DNA of 26,132 nucleotides from NCBI GenBank assembly GCA_937902395.1, contig CALGTV010000083.1, forward strand, positions 1 through 26,132, in the 5' to 3' direction. The translations under genes and the position numbers were made by a program. Origin of the DNA: an uncultured Ruminococcus sp. (GTDB lineage: Bacteria > Bacillota > Clostridia > Oscillospirales > Ruminococcaceae). How positions within the stretch are numbered: the stretch's first letter is position 1; the number at the start of each line of letters is the position of its first letter. The notes under the pieces were generated by a model, which made no database searches, was not told where the DNA came from, and saw only the letters and a list, made by a program, of their open reading frames with translations. Below are positions 14,496 to 23,032 of this stretch, piece after piece.

Positions 14496-17264
14496 ATGGC
14501 ACAGGATTATAATGCAACCCTTAATTTACCGAAAACAGATTTCCCCATGCGCGGAAATCTGCCAAAAAGAGAGCCTGAAACCCTTGAAAAATGGGAAAAT
14601 GAAAGACTCTATTACAAGATAATAGAAAAAAATGAGGGAAAGCCCGATTTTATTCTTCACGACGGCCCTCCCTACGCTAACGGTGACATTCACCTCGGAC
14701 ACGCTCTTAATAAGTCCCTTAAAGATTTTATTGTAAAGTACAAGAATATGAGCGGATTCCGTGCACCTTATGTTCCCGGCTGGGATACTCATGGTCTCCC
14801 TATCGAGTTAAAGGCTATGAAGGAAATCGGCGTTGAGAACGGTGCAATTCCTCCTGTTGAGCTGAGAAAACACTGCCACGACTATGCAATGACACAGGTT
14901 GAAAAGCAGATGAACGGCTTCAAGAGAATGGGCGCACTGGGCGATTACGACTATCCTTACCTCACTCTCCGTCCCGAATACGAGGCAAGACAGGTTGAAG
15001 TATTTGGTGAAATGGCTAAGAAGGGCTATATGTACAAGGGTCTGAAGCCTGTTTACTGGTGCCCCGACTGTAATACAGCTCTTGCTGAGGCTGAGATTGA
15101 GTATTCAAATGACCCCTGCTATTCTATCTATGTAAAGTTCAATGTTACAGATGATAAGGGCATTTTCGCAAATCTCGGACTTGACCTTTCCAAGATTTAT
15201 TTCGTAATCTGGACAACAACTACATGGACAATTCCCGGAAACCTGGCTATCTGCCTTGGTCCCGAATATAACTATACCCTCGTAAATGCCAACGGTGAAT
15301 ACTACGTTATGGCTGAGGAGCTTGTAAAGACTACTATGGAAACTGCCGGTATAACAGAGTATACCACAGAGCATATCTTTACAGGTGCTGAGCTTGAGGG
15401 CATGAAAACAAAGCATCCTCTTTATGACCGTTCCTCTCCTATTATCGTAGGTGACCACGTTACACTTGAAAGCGGTACAGGCTGTGTTCATACAGCTCCC
15501 GGCTACGGTGTTGAGGACTTTGAGGTGTGCAAGAAGTACGATGATATCGGCATTATCGTTTGCGTTGACGCAAAGGGTAAGCAGACTGCCGAAGCAGGCG
15601 AGTTTGAGGGTATGGATACAGATACCGCAAACAAGGCTATTGCCGCTAAGCTTGTTGAGCTTAACGCTATGCTTGCTACACAGAAAATCGTTCACCAGTA
15701 TCCACACTGTTGGAGATGCCACAATCCGATTATCTACAGAGCAACTGAACAGTGGTTCTGCTCTGTAAGCGGATTCAAGGACGAGGCTATTAAGGCTATT
15801 GAGGAAGTACAGTGGATTCCCGAATGGGGCGAGGAGCGTATCAAGGGTATGGTACGCGACAGAAGTGACTGGTGTATCAGCCGTCAGAGAACATGGGGTG
15901 TGCCTATCCCTGTTATCTACTGTAAGGACTGCGGAAAGCCTATCTTCACAGATGAAACAATCAAGGCAATTGCTGATTTGTTCCGTGCAGAAGGCTCTGA
16001 CGCATGGTGGATTAAGGACGCAAGCGAGTTCATTCCTGCTTCCGTTAAGTGTGAATGCGGCTGTGGCGAATTCACCAAGGAATACGATATTATGGATGTA
16101 TGGTTCGACAGCGGCGTATCACATACTGCTGTTATGGACGATTTTGACAGCCTTACATGGCCTGCTGACCTCTATCTTGAGGGTGCTGACCAGTACAGAG
16201 GCTGGTTCCAGTCCGCACTTCTTACATCTGTTGTATACAAGGGTACTGCTCCATACAAGGCTGTTTGTACTCATGGCTGGGTAGTTGACGGCGAGGGCAA
16301 GGTTATGCACAAATCCCTCGGAAACGGTATTGACCCTAAGGAAGTTATTGACCAGTACGGCGCTGATATTCTTCGTCTCTGGGTTGCTTCCTCCGATTAT
16401 CACAGTGATATCAGAATGTCCAAGACAATTCTGGGACAACTTTCCGACGCTTACAAGAAAATCAGAAATACTGCAAGATATATCCTCGGAAACCTCGGAA
16501 ACGGCGAGGGCTTCAAGCCTGATACCGACTGCGTTTCCTATGATAAGCTTACAGAGCTTGACAAGTGGGCAATGATGAAGCTTGACGCTCTCATTGATAC
16601 AGTTAAGGAAGGCTATGAAAAGTACGATTTCCATATTGCATTCCACGCAATTCATAACTTCTGCGTTGTTGATATGTCAAACTTCTACCTTGACATCATC
16701 AAGGACAGACTTTACTGCGAAAAGGAAAATTCCGAACTCCGTCGTGCAGCTCAGACTGTAATGTACAGAATTCTCAGCGCACTTACAAGACTTATGGCTC
16801 CTATTATCACCTACACAGCCGAGGAAATCTGGCAGTTCATGCCCCACGGCTCCGAGGACGATACACAGAGCGTATTCCTCAACATGATGCCCGAAAAGTC
16901 AGGTATCGAGTACAGCGATGAATTCGTTGAAAAGTGGAGCTTTATCTACAGCACACGTGAGGCTGCAAACAAGGCTCTCGAAGAAGCACGTAACGCAAAG
17001 ACAATCGGTAAATCACTTGAAGCTAAGGTGATTATTAAGGCTGATGCTGACTATGACCGCTATGCAGAGCTTGCACAGCAGCTTACAGAGGTACTTATCG
17101 TATCAGATGTTGCTGTTGAAAAGGCTGAGGGCGAAACTGTATTCGCTATCGAGACAGCCGAGGGCGGCAAGTGCGAGAGATGCTGGTGCTACTCCACAAC
17201 AGTAGGCACAGACTGCAATCACCCAACACTCTGCAAGAGATGTGCTGTTGCAATTGAATTATAA
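14496..17264 (+). CDS. ileS: Isoleucine-tRNA ligase
   Basis: IleS charges tRNA-Ile and edits misactivated valine. I start it at the ATG at 14496 (922 residues) because MAQDYNATLNLPKTDFPMRGNLP is the usual family N-terminus. GGTGA lies 6 bases upstream; an in-frame ATG at 14451, overlapping the divIVA stop, would add 15 residues. The class I signature HLGH is at 66-69. The KMSKS loop appears as VMHKS at 603-607, a variant I believe is shared by other clostridial enzymes. The editing domain lies between (WTTTTWTIPGNLA near 240). A C-terminal zinc site is formed by Cys893, Cys896, Cys913 and Cys916. No T-box leader is present. Confidence 0.97.
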   Translation: MAQDYNATLNLPKTDFPMRGNLPKREPETLEKWENERLYYKIIEKNEGKPDFILHDGPPYANGDIHLGHALNKSLKDFIVKYKNMSGFRAPYVPGWDTHGLPIELKAMKEIGVENGAIPPVELRKHCHDYAMTQVEKQMNGFKRMGALGDYDYPYLTLRPEYEARQVEVFGEMAKKGYMYKGLKPVYWCPDCNTALAEAEIEYSNDPCYSIYVKFNVTDDKGIFANLGLDLSKIYFVIWTTTTWTIPGNLAICLGPEYNYTLVNANGEYYVMAEELVKTTMETAGITEYTTEHIFTGAELEGMKTKHPLYDRSSPIIVGDHVTLESGTGCVHTAPGYGVEDFEVCKKYDDIGIIVCVDAKGKQTAEAGEFEGMDTDTANKAIAAKLVELNAMLATQKIVHQYPHCWRCHNPIIYRATEQWFCSVSGFKDEAIKAIEEVQWIPEWGEERIKGMVRDRSDWCISRQRTWGVPIPVIYCKDCGKPIFTDETIKAIADLFRAEGSDAWWIKDASEFIPASVKCECGCGEFTKEYDIMDVWFDSGVSHTAVMDDFDSLTWPADLYLEGADQYRGWFQSALLTSVVYKGTAPYKAVCTHGWVVDGEGKVMHKSLGNGIDPKEVIDQYGADILRLWVASSDYHSDIRMSKTILGQLSDAYKKIRNTARYILGNLGNGEGFKPDTDCVSYDKLTELDKWAMMKLDALIDTVKEGYEKYDFHIAFHAIHNFCVVDMSNFYLDIIKDRLYCEKENSELRRAAQTVMYRILSALTRLMAPIITYTAEEIWQFMPHGSEDDTQSVFLNMMPEKSGIEYSDEFVEKWSFIYSTREAANKALEEARNAKTIGKSLEAKVIIKADADYDRYAELAQQLTEVLIVSDVAVEKAEGETVFAIETAEGGKCERCWCYSTTVGTDCNHPTLCKRCAVAIEL

Positions 17265-17272
17265 TTAGCACT

Positions 17273-17306
17273 ATATTGCCTGCTGTGTAAATGCAGCAGG
17301 CAATAT
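17273..17306 (+). other. Perfect 13-bp hairpin between ileS and lspA
   Basis: ATATTGCCTGCTG (17273-17285) and its exact complement CAGCAGGCAATAT (17294-17306) enclose an 8-base loop. Only TT follows, so termination would be weak at best on either strand. It lies 8 bases after the ileS stop codon and 19 bases before lspA. A role as partial terminator, RNA-stability element or processing site is possible. Confidence 0.6.
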
Positions 17307-17325
17307 TTGCGAAAGGAAAAAACAG

Positions 17326-17841
17326 ATGATTATTCTGCTTATTGCGGCAATTATTATTCTTATTGGTGCTGACCAGCTTGTTAAATACTGGGCAGTGGAA
17401 AAGCTTGAACCCGTGGGCAATATGGATTTTATCCGTATTGGAGATTTTGAAATCCTTGACCTTACTTATGTTGAAAATACAGGCGCTATATTCGGCAGTA
17501 TGGCAGGACAGCGGTGGTTTCTTGTTGGTCTGACTTCACTGCTTATAATTGCGGCGGCAGTATTTATGTTTTATATTGCGAAAAAGTCGAAATTTATTGC
17601 ATGGGTATGTGCTCTTTTTGTAGCAGGTGGAATCGGTAATCTCATTGACCGCCTCCGCTATGGTTATGTTGTTGATATGTTCGATATCCAGCTTTTTGAC
17701 TTTGCTGTGTTCAATGTTGCTGATATATGTATAACAGTTGCAGAGGGCTTTATGATTGTTTATCTGCTTCTTGAAATCAAAAAGGATATGGCAAAGAAAA
17801 AGACAGAAAAATCCGCTGTGGAGGTAAAGGAAAATGAGTGA
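17326..17841 (+). CDS. lspA: Lipoprotein signal peptidase (signal peptidase II)
   Basis: LspA is an integral membrane aspartyl protease that removes signal peptides from prolipoproteins after lipidation. The 171-residue protein has four hydrophobic segments. It has the family motifs GADQLVKYW near the N-terminus, ENTGAIFG, GGIGNLIDRLRYGYVVD and FNVADICI. The two catalytic aspartates are Asp117 (VVDMF) and Asp133 (NVAD). The C-terminus is a short Lys/Glu-rich cytoplasmic tail. AAAGGA lies about 12 bases before the ATG. The end overlaps the next gene by 8 bases. The pair lspA plus pseudouridine synthase is the same as lspA-ylyB in B. subtilis. Confidence 0.98.
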   Translation: MIILLIAAIIILIGADQLVKYWAVEKLEPVGNMDFIRIGDFEILDLTYVENTGAIFGSMAGQRWFLVGLTSLLIIAAAVFMFYIAKKSKFIAWVCALFVAGGIGNLIDRLRYGYVVDMFDIQLFDFAVFNVADICITVAEGFMIVYLLLEIKKDMAKKKTEKSAVEVKENE

Positions 17842-18748
17842 AATTCTCACTCTCATATGTACCGCCGAGGATAGCGGAAAGCGTATTGACAAGTATATTT
17901 CGGACAATATTGCGGAGCTTACACGTTCCGCAGTGCAGGGAATAATCTCCAAAAACGGCATAACCGCCGACGGAAAAGCAGTCAGCAAGAATTATAAAAT
18001 CAAGGGGACGGAAACCATAGAGGTGGAAATTCCCGAAGCTGAGCCAATGGACGCTGTTCCTGAAGATATCCCAATAGAAATAGTTTACGAGGACGATGAC
18101 CTGCTTGTTGTGAATAAGCCGAAAGGCATGGTTGTACACCCTGCTCACGGAAATTATCACGGAACCCTTGTAAATGCACTGCTTTTTCACTGCGGAGAAA
18201 GTCTTTCGGGGATAAACGGTGTTATCCGCCCCGGAATAGTACACCGAATTGATAAGAATACAAGCGGTCTGCTTATTGTGGCGAAAAATGATAAATCTCA
18301 TCTTCACCTTGCCGAGCAGATTAAGGCTCACAGCTTTACCCGCGAATATGAGGCAATTGTCAGCGGCTCTCTCAAACAGGAATCGGGAACCGTTGACGCT
18401 CCAATCGGACGGCATAAGACCGACCGCAAGAAAATGTGCGTTACTGCGGAAAATTCCCGAAATGCCGTCACTCACTATTCTCTTATAAAGCAGTACGGAG
18501 GATATGCTCATATAAAATGTCGTCTTGAAACGGGACGTACCCACCAGATACGCGTGCATATGGCGTATATCGGCAATGCTGTATTTGGTGATGATGTTTA
18601 TGGCAAGGCATACAAGGGAATTGAGGGGCAATGTCTGCACGCACGCAAAATAGGCTTTATTCATCCCTCAACAGAGGAATATATGGAGTTCACAAGCGAG
18701 CTCCCCGACTATTTCAAGAGCATTATAAACAAGCTTGAAAAGCAATAG
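17834..18748 (+). CDS. RluA-family pseudouridine synthase (YlyB/RluD-like)
   Basis: The family isomerises uridines in rRNA or tRNA to pseudouridine. The 304-residue protein has an N-terminal S4 RNA-binding domain (about residues 12-75; GKRIDKYISDNIAELTRSAV). The catalytic domain follows, with LLVVNKPKGMVVHPAHG, the HRIDKNTSGLLIVAKN motif containing the catalytic aspartate, and RTHQIRVHMAYIG. S4 plus catalytic domain is the RluC/RluD arrangement; the exact target uridines cannot be read from sequence. It starts inside the end of lspA (8-base overlap) with GGAGG at 17819-17823, which points to translational coupling. The B. subtilis neighbour in this place is ylyB. Confidence 0.95.
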   Translation: MSEILTLICTAEDSGKRIDKYISDNIAELTRSAVQGIISKNGITADGKAVSKNYKIKGTETIEVEIPEAEPMDAVPEDIPIEIVYEDDDLLVVNKPKGMVVHPAHGNYHGTLVNALLFHCGESLSGINGVIRPGIVHRIDKNTSGLLIVAKNDKSHLHLAEQIKAHSFTREYEAIVSGSLKQESGTVDAPIGRHKTDRKKMCVTAENSRNAVTHYSLIKQYGGYAHIKCRLETGRTHQIRVHMAYIGNAVFGDDVYGKAYKGIEGQCLHARKIGFIHPSTEEYMEFTSELPDYFKSIINKLEKQ

Positions 18749-18759
18749 GAGGTTTTGTT

Positions 18760-19596
18760 TTGGATATCAGAAATGTAATAATTCTCAGCGATATGGACGG
18801 AACTCTCCTGAATTCAAAAAAACAGATAAGCGATACTGACAGAGAGGCTATTGAAAGATTTACCGCTATGGGCGGAAAATTCACTGTTGCTACAGGGCGC
18901 ACGCTCCAGTCATTTGAGCAGTATCGCAGTATGATTGACTTGCCTATGCCTGTTGTGATGTACAACGGCGGCGGTATATACGACTATGCCAACGAAAAAA
19001 TGCTGTACAGCCGTTTTCTCCCATGCAATGCAAGGGAGATAGCCGCAGAACTGCTCAGGCTTATGCCTGAATTGGGCGGCGAGGTGCTTACATCTGACGG
19101 TACATATGTTTTCAGCAACACCGACTATATGCAGTATCACACGAGGATATGCGGCATAACACCCGAATTTGCGGATATAAACGATATCCCCGACAACGGC
19201 TGGTTCAAGGTGCTGTTTACAATTGCTCCTGAGGATATACCGAATCTGGAACTTCTTGTCCGTCATCTTGGCTATGATAAGGAAATGGATTTTGTTAAAT
19301 CCTCTGATATCTTCCTTGAAATGCTCCCAAAGGGAAGCAGTAAGGGTTCTGCGCTCAATGAATACCGCAGAATTGAGGGTATGGAGGATATGACCTTTGT
19401 TGCTATCGGCGATTTCAACAACGATATTGAAATGATAAAGGCGGCAGATATCGGTGCCTGCCCTGCCAATGCGGAGGAGGAAGTAAAGCAATCTGCTGAT
19501 ATTATCCTTGAACATACCAACGACGAGGGCGCTGTGGCGGAGCTTATTGAGTACATAATAAATCACAGCGATATCATAAGTGAAAGCAATATATGA
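18760..19596 (+). CDS. Cof-type HAD-superfamily hydrolase
   Basis: Cof/YidA-type HAD proteins are cytoplasmic phosphatases with broad or uncertain sugar-phosphate and nucleotide-type substrates. The 278-residue protein has motif I LSDMDGTLLNS with nucleophile Asp11 and Asp13, a threonine motif VATGR (motif II), LPKGSSKGSAL (motif III lysine) and GDFNNDIEMI (motif IV). A C2-type cap lies between motifs II and III. The start is a TTG at 18760 with AGGAGG (18747-18752) 7 bases upstream; the ribosome binding site overlaps the stop codon of the preceding gene. Its physiological substrate is unknown. It precedes the promoter of the transketolase operon. Confidence 0.93.
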   Translation: MDIRNVIILSDMDGTLLNSKKQISDTDREAIERFTAMGGKFTVATGRTLQSFEQYRSMIDLPMPVVMYNGGGIYDYANEKMLYSRFLPCNAREIAAELLRLMPELGGEVLTSDGTYVFSNTDYMQYHTRICGITPEFADINDIPDNGWFKVLFTIAPEDIPNLELLVRHLGYDKEMDFVKSSDIFLEMLPKGSSKGSALNEYRRIEGMEDMTFVAIGDFNNDIEMIKAADIGACPANAEEEVKQSADIILEHTNDEGAVAELIEYIINHSDIISESNI

Positions 19597-19619
19597 ACAT
19601 AACTAAGGCAAGTATTGCG

Positions 19620-19648
19620 TTGACAAAATGATTTTGAAGTGATAAAAT
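19620..19648 (+). promoter_or_regulatory. Strong promoter of the transketolase genes
   Basis: TTGACA (19620-19625, consensus), a 17-bp spacer and TAAAAT (19643-19648) preceded by TGA form a near-consensus sigma-A promoter with an extended -10 element. It starts 24 bases after the HAD gene and drives the two transketolase genes, whose start has GGAGG at 19671-19675. Confidence 0.85.
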
Positions 19649-19681
19649 AAATATATAAAAAAATCTTAACGGAGGTTATTT

Positions 19682-20521
19682 ATGGACGTTACAATCAAAA
19701 AGAATCTGCAGAAAACAGCCTGCAAGGTAAGAATGGGCGTTATCGAGGGAACTTTCAACGCTAAATCGGGACATCCCGGCGGCTCTCTCTCAATCAGCGA
19801 TACACTCACATATCTCTACTTCAACAAGATGAATGTGAATCCCGCTGACGCTGAAAATCCTGACAGAGACAGACTTGTTCTCTCAAAGGGACACACTGCA
19901 CCTGCGCTCTATTCCGTTCTTGCACAGAAAGGCTATTTTGCTGAGGAGGAGCTGAAATCCCTCCGTCACATCGGTGCACTTTTACAGGGACATCCCTGCA
20001 TTCATATCCCCGGAGTTGATATGTCCAGCGGCTCTCTCGGACAGGGTATCTCTGCAGCAGCTGGTATGGCTCTTGCTGGTAAGCTTGATAATAAGTCCTA
20101 CAAAGTATACACAATCTTAGGCGACGGTGAGATTGAGGAAGGTCAGGTTTGGGAGGCTGCTATGTTTGCGGCTCACTATAAGCTTGATAATCTTGTTGCA
20201 ATCGTTGATAACAACGGTCTCCAGATTGACGGACCTATCACAGAGGTATGCTCACCTGAGCCTATCACAGATAAATTTGCAGCTTTCGGCTGGCACGTAA
20301 TCACAATGGATGCTCACGATTTTGACAGCATTGACGCGGCTTTTGCTGAGGCTGAAACAGTTACAGGAAAGCCTGTTGCTATTATTCAGAAATCTACAAA
20401 GGGCAAGGGCGTATCCTTTATGGAAAATCAGGTAAGCTGGCACGGAACAGCTCCCAATAAGGAGCAGTACGATCAGGCAATGGCAGAGCTTAACGCACAG
20501 TTAAAGGAATTGGAGGGCTGA
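19682..20521 (+). CDS. Transketolase, N-terminal subunit
   Basis: Transketolase moves two-carbon ketol units between sugar phosphates in the non-oxidative pentose phosphate pathway. This 279-residue protein is the thiamine-diphosphate (PP) domain. It has GHPGGSLSISD, SKGHTAPALYS and the TPP/Mg site GDG (147-149) leading to IVDNNGLQIDG near residue 180. The length matches stand-alone N-terminal subunits found in many anaerobic Firmicutes and archaea, so this is a genuine split enzyme and not a frameshift. GGAGGT sits 6 bases before the ATG. The partner gene starts 4 bases after its stop codon. Confidence 0.96.
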   Translation: MDVTIKKNLQKTACKVRMGVIEGTFNAKSGHPGGSLSISDTLTYLYFNKMNVNPADAENPDRDRLVLSKGHTAPALYSVLAQKGYFAEEELKSLRHIGALLQGHPCIHIPGVDMSSGSLGQGISAAAGMALAGKLDNKSYKVYTILGDGEIEEGQVWEAAMFAAHYKLDNLVAIVDNNGLQIDGPITEVCSPEPITDKFAAFGWHVITMDAHDFDSIDAAFAEAETVTGKPVAIIQKSTKGKGVSFMENQVSWHGTAPNKEQYDQAMAELNAQLKELEG

Positions 20522-20525
20522 GATC

Positions 20526-21476
20526 ATGGCAGATGTAATTAAAAAGGCAACAAGAGACAGCTACGGCGAGGCTCTTCGTGATCTTGCACAGGAATACAAG
20601 GACCTCGTTGTTCTTGACGCTGACCTTGCAGCAGCCACAAAGACGAGTATCTTCAAGAAGGCATATCCGGAACGCTTTTTCGACTGCGGAATTGCCGAAG
20701 CCAATATGATGGGCGTTGCAGCAGGTCTTTCAGCGTGCGGAAAGATTCCGTTTGCAAGTACATTTGCAATGTTTGCTGCTGGCAGAGCTTATGAAATCGT
20801 AAGAAACTCAATTGGATATCCTCACCTCAACGTGAAGATAGGTGCTACTCATGCCGGAATTTCTGTCGGTGAGGACGGTGCAACACACCAGTGCAACGAG
20901 GATATTGCTCTTATGAGAACAATTCCCGGAATGACAATTATCAACCCATGTGATGATGTTGAAGCTAAGGCTGCTGTAAAGGCTGCACTTGACTTCAATG
21001 GTCCTGTATATATGCGTTTCGGACGTCTTGCGGTTCCGGTAATCAATAATGCAGATGAGTATAAATTCGAGCTTGGCAAGGGTGTAGTTCTTCGCGAGGG
21101 AACAGATGTTACAATTGTTGCAACAGGTCTCATGGTAAACGAGGCGGCTGAGGCTGCAAAGGTACTTGAAGCGGAAGGAATCTCAGCTCAGGTTGTGAAT
21201 ATTCACACTATCAAGCCTCTTGACAAGGAGCTTATCGCTCAGTGTGCAGAGAAAACAGGACTTATCGTTACTGCTGAAGAACATAGCGTTATCGGCGGAC
21301 TTGGTTCTGCTGTTGCTGAAACGGTTACAGAAATGTGTCCTGTTCCTGTTGTTAAAATCGGCGTTAATGACGAGTATGGTCATTCCGGACCTGCACTTGA
21401 TCTTCTCAAGGAATTCGGGCTTTCTGCTGATAATATCGTAAAGACAGTAAAGGAAGCAATGAAGCTTAAAAAGTAA
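20526..21476 (+). CDS. Transketolase, C-terminal subunit
   Basis: This 316-residue protein supplies the pyrimidine-binding (Pyr) and C-terminal domains that complete transketolase with the preceding gene product. The Pyr-domain glutamate that activates thiamine diphosphate lies in FFDCGIAEANMMGVAAGLS. ATHAGISVGEDGATHQ and the FGR region follow, and the C-terminal domain includes TAEEHSVIGGLGSAVAE. The start at 20526 has GGAGGG (20512-20517) inside the end of the first subunit gene, so the two are made together. Both domains are complete. 1-Deoxyxylulose-5-phosphate synthase is related, but the split layout and length fit transketolase better. Confidence 0.95.
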   Translation: MADVIKKATRDSYGEALRDLAQEYKDLVVLDADLAAATKTSIFKKAYPERFFDCGIAEANMMGVAAGLSACGKIPFASTFAMFAAGRAYEIVRNSIGYPHLNVKIGATHAGISVGEDGATHQCNEDIALMRTIPGMTIINPCDDVEAKAAVKAALDFNGPVYMRFGRLAVPVINNADEYKFELGKGVVLREGTDVTIVATGLMVNEAAEAAKVLEAEGISAQVVNIHTIKPLDKELIAQCAEKTGLIVTAEEHSVIGGLGSAVAETVTEMCPVPVVKIGVNDEYGHSGPALDLLKEFGLSADNIVKTVKEAMKLKK

Positions 21477-21484
21477 ATTAAAAG

Positions 21485-21513
21485 GCGGCTGGATATTTTC
21501 AGCCGCTTTTTTT
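21485..21513 (+). terminator. Intrinsic terminator after transketolase
   Basis: GCGGCTG (21485-21491) pairs with CAGCCGC (21500-21506) around an 8-base loop and is followed by seven T residues; flanking A/T bases extend the stem. It lies 8 bases after the stop codon and ends the transketolase operon. Confidence 0.92.
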
Positions 21514-21571
21514 GTCATCATGTGTCTATTGCAGGTTTCGCTTATCAGCTGGAATTTTTTTGAAAAACCGG

Positions 21572-21600
21572 TTGAATTTCCGTTGAAAGTATGCTATAAT
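21572..21600 (+). promoter_or_regulatory. Extended -10 promoter before the proBA-containing operon
   Basis: TTGAAT (21572-21577), a 17-bp spacer and a perfect TATAAT (21595-21600) preceded by TGC give a strong sigma-A promoter. It lies 76 bases before the small membrane-protein gene and after the transketolase terminator, so it most likely drives the genes up to proA. Confidence 0.82.
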
Positions 21601-21676
21601 AATAAAGTATTGTTAAAATCAGAAAAAATATGCTGTTTCGGAAAAGTATCTCAGGGAACGGCAGAACGGAGCTATT

Positions 21677-22072
21677 ATGAATTACTTTGATATTTTCGCA
21701 TTGACACAGCAGGCAGAAGTTGAAAACCCATCACTTTTCCCTTTCCCATTCAAAATGCACCTGATATTTGCCTGCATTGGTGCGATTTTCTTTGCATACC
21801 GCTTTTTTACACAGAAGCGTCCGTACCAGCTTATCATGGCAATTGCAATTCCGGCTTCACTTATTATCTGGCTTTCAGAGAGTAGAACGCTCTTTTACGG
21901 ACTCGGAATAGCCGAAGCAGTACTGATTCTTGCGGCGGCTGCAACATCAGTGATCTTCAAGGCACCTGTCGAAAGTGAAAAAGATGCAGAATCAGAAGAA
22001 GCTGAGGAACCCGATGATAAGGAAGAATCCGACGCAGACAGCAAAGAATCTGAAACGGAGGAAGAAGCTTGA
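21677..22072 (+). CDS. Small three-helix membrane protein with acidic tail, unknown function
   Basis: I do not recognise this 131-residue protein. It has three hydrophobic stretches likely to cross the membrane (about residues 27-44, 50-67 and 74-94), with a short charged turn RFFTQKRP between the first two. From residue 99 to the end the sequence is almost entirely Glu, Asp, Ser and Lys, a disordered acidic tail. GGAG lies about 7 bases before the ATG. It is the first gene after a strong promoter and its stop codon overlaps the TTG start of the dehydrogenase gene (TTGA). It is therefore translated as part of that operon. No function can be assigned. Confidence 0.8.
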   Translation: MNYFDIFALTQQAEVENPSLFPFPFKMHLIFACIGAIFFAYRFFTQKRPYQLIMAIAIPASLIIWLSESRTLFYGLGIAEAVLILAAAATSVIFKAPVESEKDAESEEAEEPDDKEESDADSKESETEEEA

Positions 22073-23019
22073 AAATTGTAATTACCGACTGGTCAACAGT
22101 GAATTTCAGCGGTGATATTTCTGAGGATAAGCTAAGAGAGTCGGGCGAAGCTGAATTCTTTCCTCTTACAAAGCCGGAGGAAACAGCTTCACGCATAGGA
22201 GACGCTGAAATAGTACTCTGCAATAAAACTCCAATTACCCGTGAGATTATGGATTCCTGTCCGAATCTCAGGTATGTAGGACTTTTTGCTACCGGCTACA
22301 ACAATGTGGATTTAGAAGCGGCAACAGAAAAGGGAATTACGGTCTGCAATGCCGGACAGTATTCTACAAATGCCGTTTCACAACAGGTTTTTGCATATAT
22401 CCTCGATCATTTCAGCCGTATAAGAGATTACGACGATCTTGTAAAATCAGGCGAATGGGAACGCTCAGCTACATTTTCTTTCTTTCCTCTGCCTATCGGA
22501 GAGCTTGCCGGAAAGACGCTTTCAGTTGTCGGATACGGTTCAATCGGAAAGCGTGTTGCTGAAATCGGCAGTGCCTTCGGAATGAACGTTATCGTCTCCA
22601 CGAGAACAGCACCGGAAAGTTGTCCCTACGAGGTTACGGATGTATATACAGCCGCTGAAAAAGCAGATATCTTGACGTTCCATTGTCCGCTTACGGAGAA
22701 AACAAAGGGCATTATAAATAAAGAACTCCTTAGCAGAATGAAAAAGAATGCCGTGCTTATAAACACTGCAAGAGGAGGAATCGCAGATGAAAACGCTCTT
22801 GCAGAGGCACTCAATGCCGGAGTAATATCTGCTGCATACGTCGATGTTCTGGAACAGGAGCCGATGTCGCCGGATACTCCGCTGAAAAATGCTGCAAATT
22901 GTTGTATTACTCCGCATACAGCATGGGCTGCCCTCGAAACACGGGAGCGTCTTGTTGATATAGTATGTGAAAATCTGAGAGCATGGCAGAACGGAACTCC
23001 GATAAACAAAGTAAACTGA
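22069..23019 (+). CDS. D-2-hydroxyacid dehydrogenase (NAD-dependent, glycerate dehydrogenase-like)
   Basis: The family reversibly reduces 2-oxoacids to D-2-hydroxyacids with NAD(P)H. The 316-residue protein has the nucleotide-binding GYGSIG (155-160) and the catalytic triad Arg235 (NTARGG), Glu264 (EQEP) and His283 (TPHTAWA), so it should be active. The C-terminal end ITPHTAWAALETRERL resembles hydroxypyruvate reductase/glycerate dehydrogenase (HprA) members, but the substrate is not certain; 3-phosphoglycerate dehydrogenase is a less likely alternative. The start is a TTG overlapping the previous stop codon, with GGAGGA (22057-22062) 6 bases upstream. proB follows 13 bases later. Confidence 0.9.
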   Translation: MKIVITDWSTVNFSGDISEDKLRESGEAEFFPLTKPEETASRIGDAEIVLCNKTPITREIMDSCPNLRYVGLFATGYNNVDLEAATEKGITVCNAGQYSTNAVSQQVFAYILDHFSRIRDYDDLVKSGEWERSATFSFFPLPIGELAGKTLSVVGYGSIGKRVAEIGSAFGMNVIVSTRTAPESCPYEVTDVYTAAEKADILTFHCPLTEKTKGIINKELLSRMKKNAVLINTARGGIADENALAEALNAGVISAAYVDVLEQEPMSPDTPLKNAANCCITPHTAWAALETRERLVDIVCENLRAWQNGTPINKVN

Positions 23020-23032
23020 AAGAAGCATTTTT

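Noticed and set aside
13915..14517. A 200-codon minus-strand frame opposite divIVA
   Set aside because: The Ser/Leu/Val/Phe-rich composition is simply the complement of the Glu/Ala/Lys codons of the DivIVA coiled coil; no separate evidence for a gene.
17777..18664. A 295-codon minus-strand frame opposite the pseudouridine synthase gene
   Set aside because: It lies wholly against well-conserved coding sequence and shows no known motifs or start signals.
19682..21476. Split transketolase as a frameshifted single gene
   Set aside because: Each half has its own good ribosome binding site, complete domains and proper ends, and stand-alone N- and C-terminal transketolase subunits are normal in many anaerobes.
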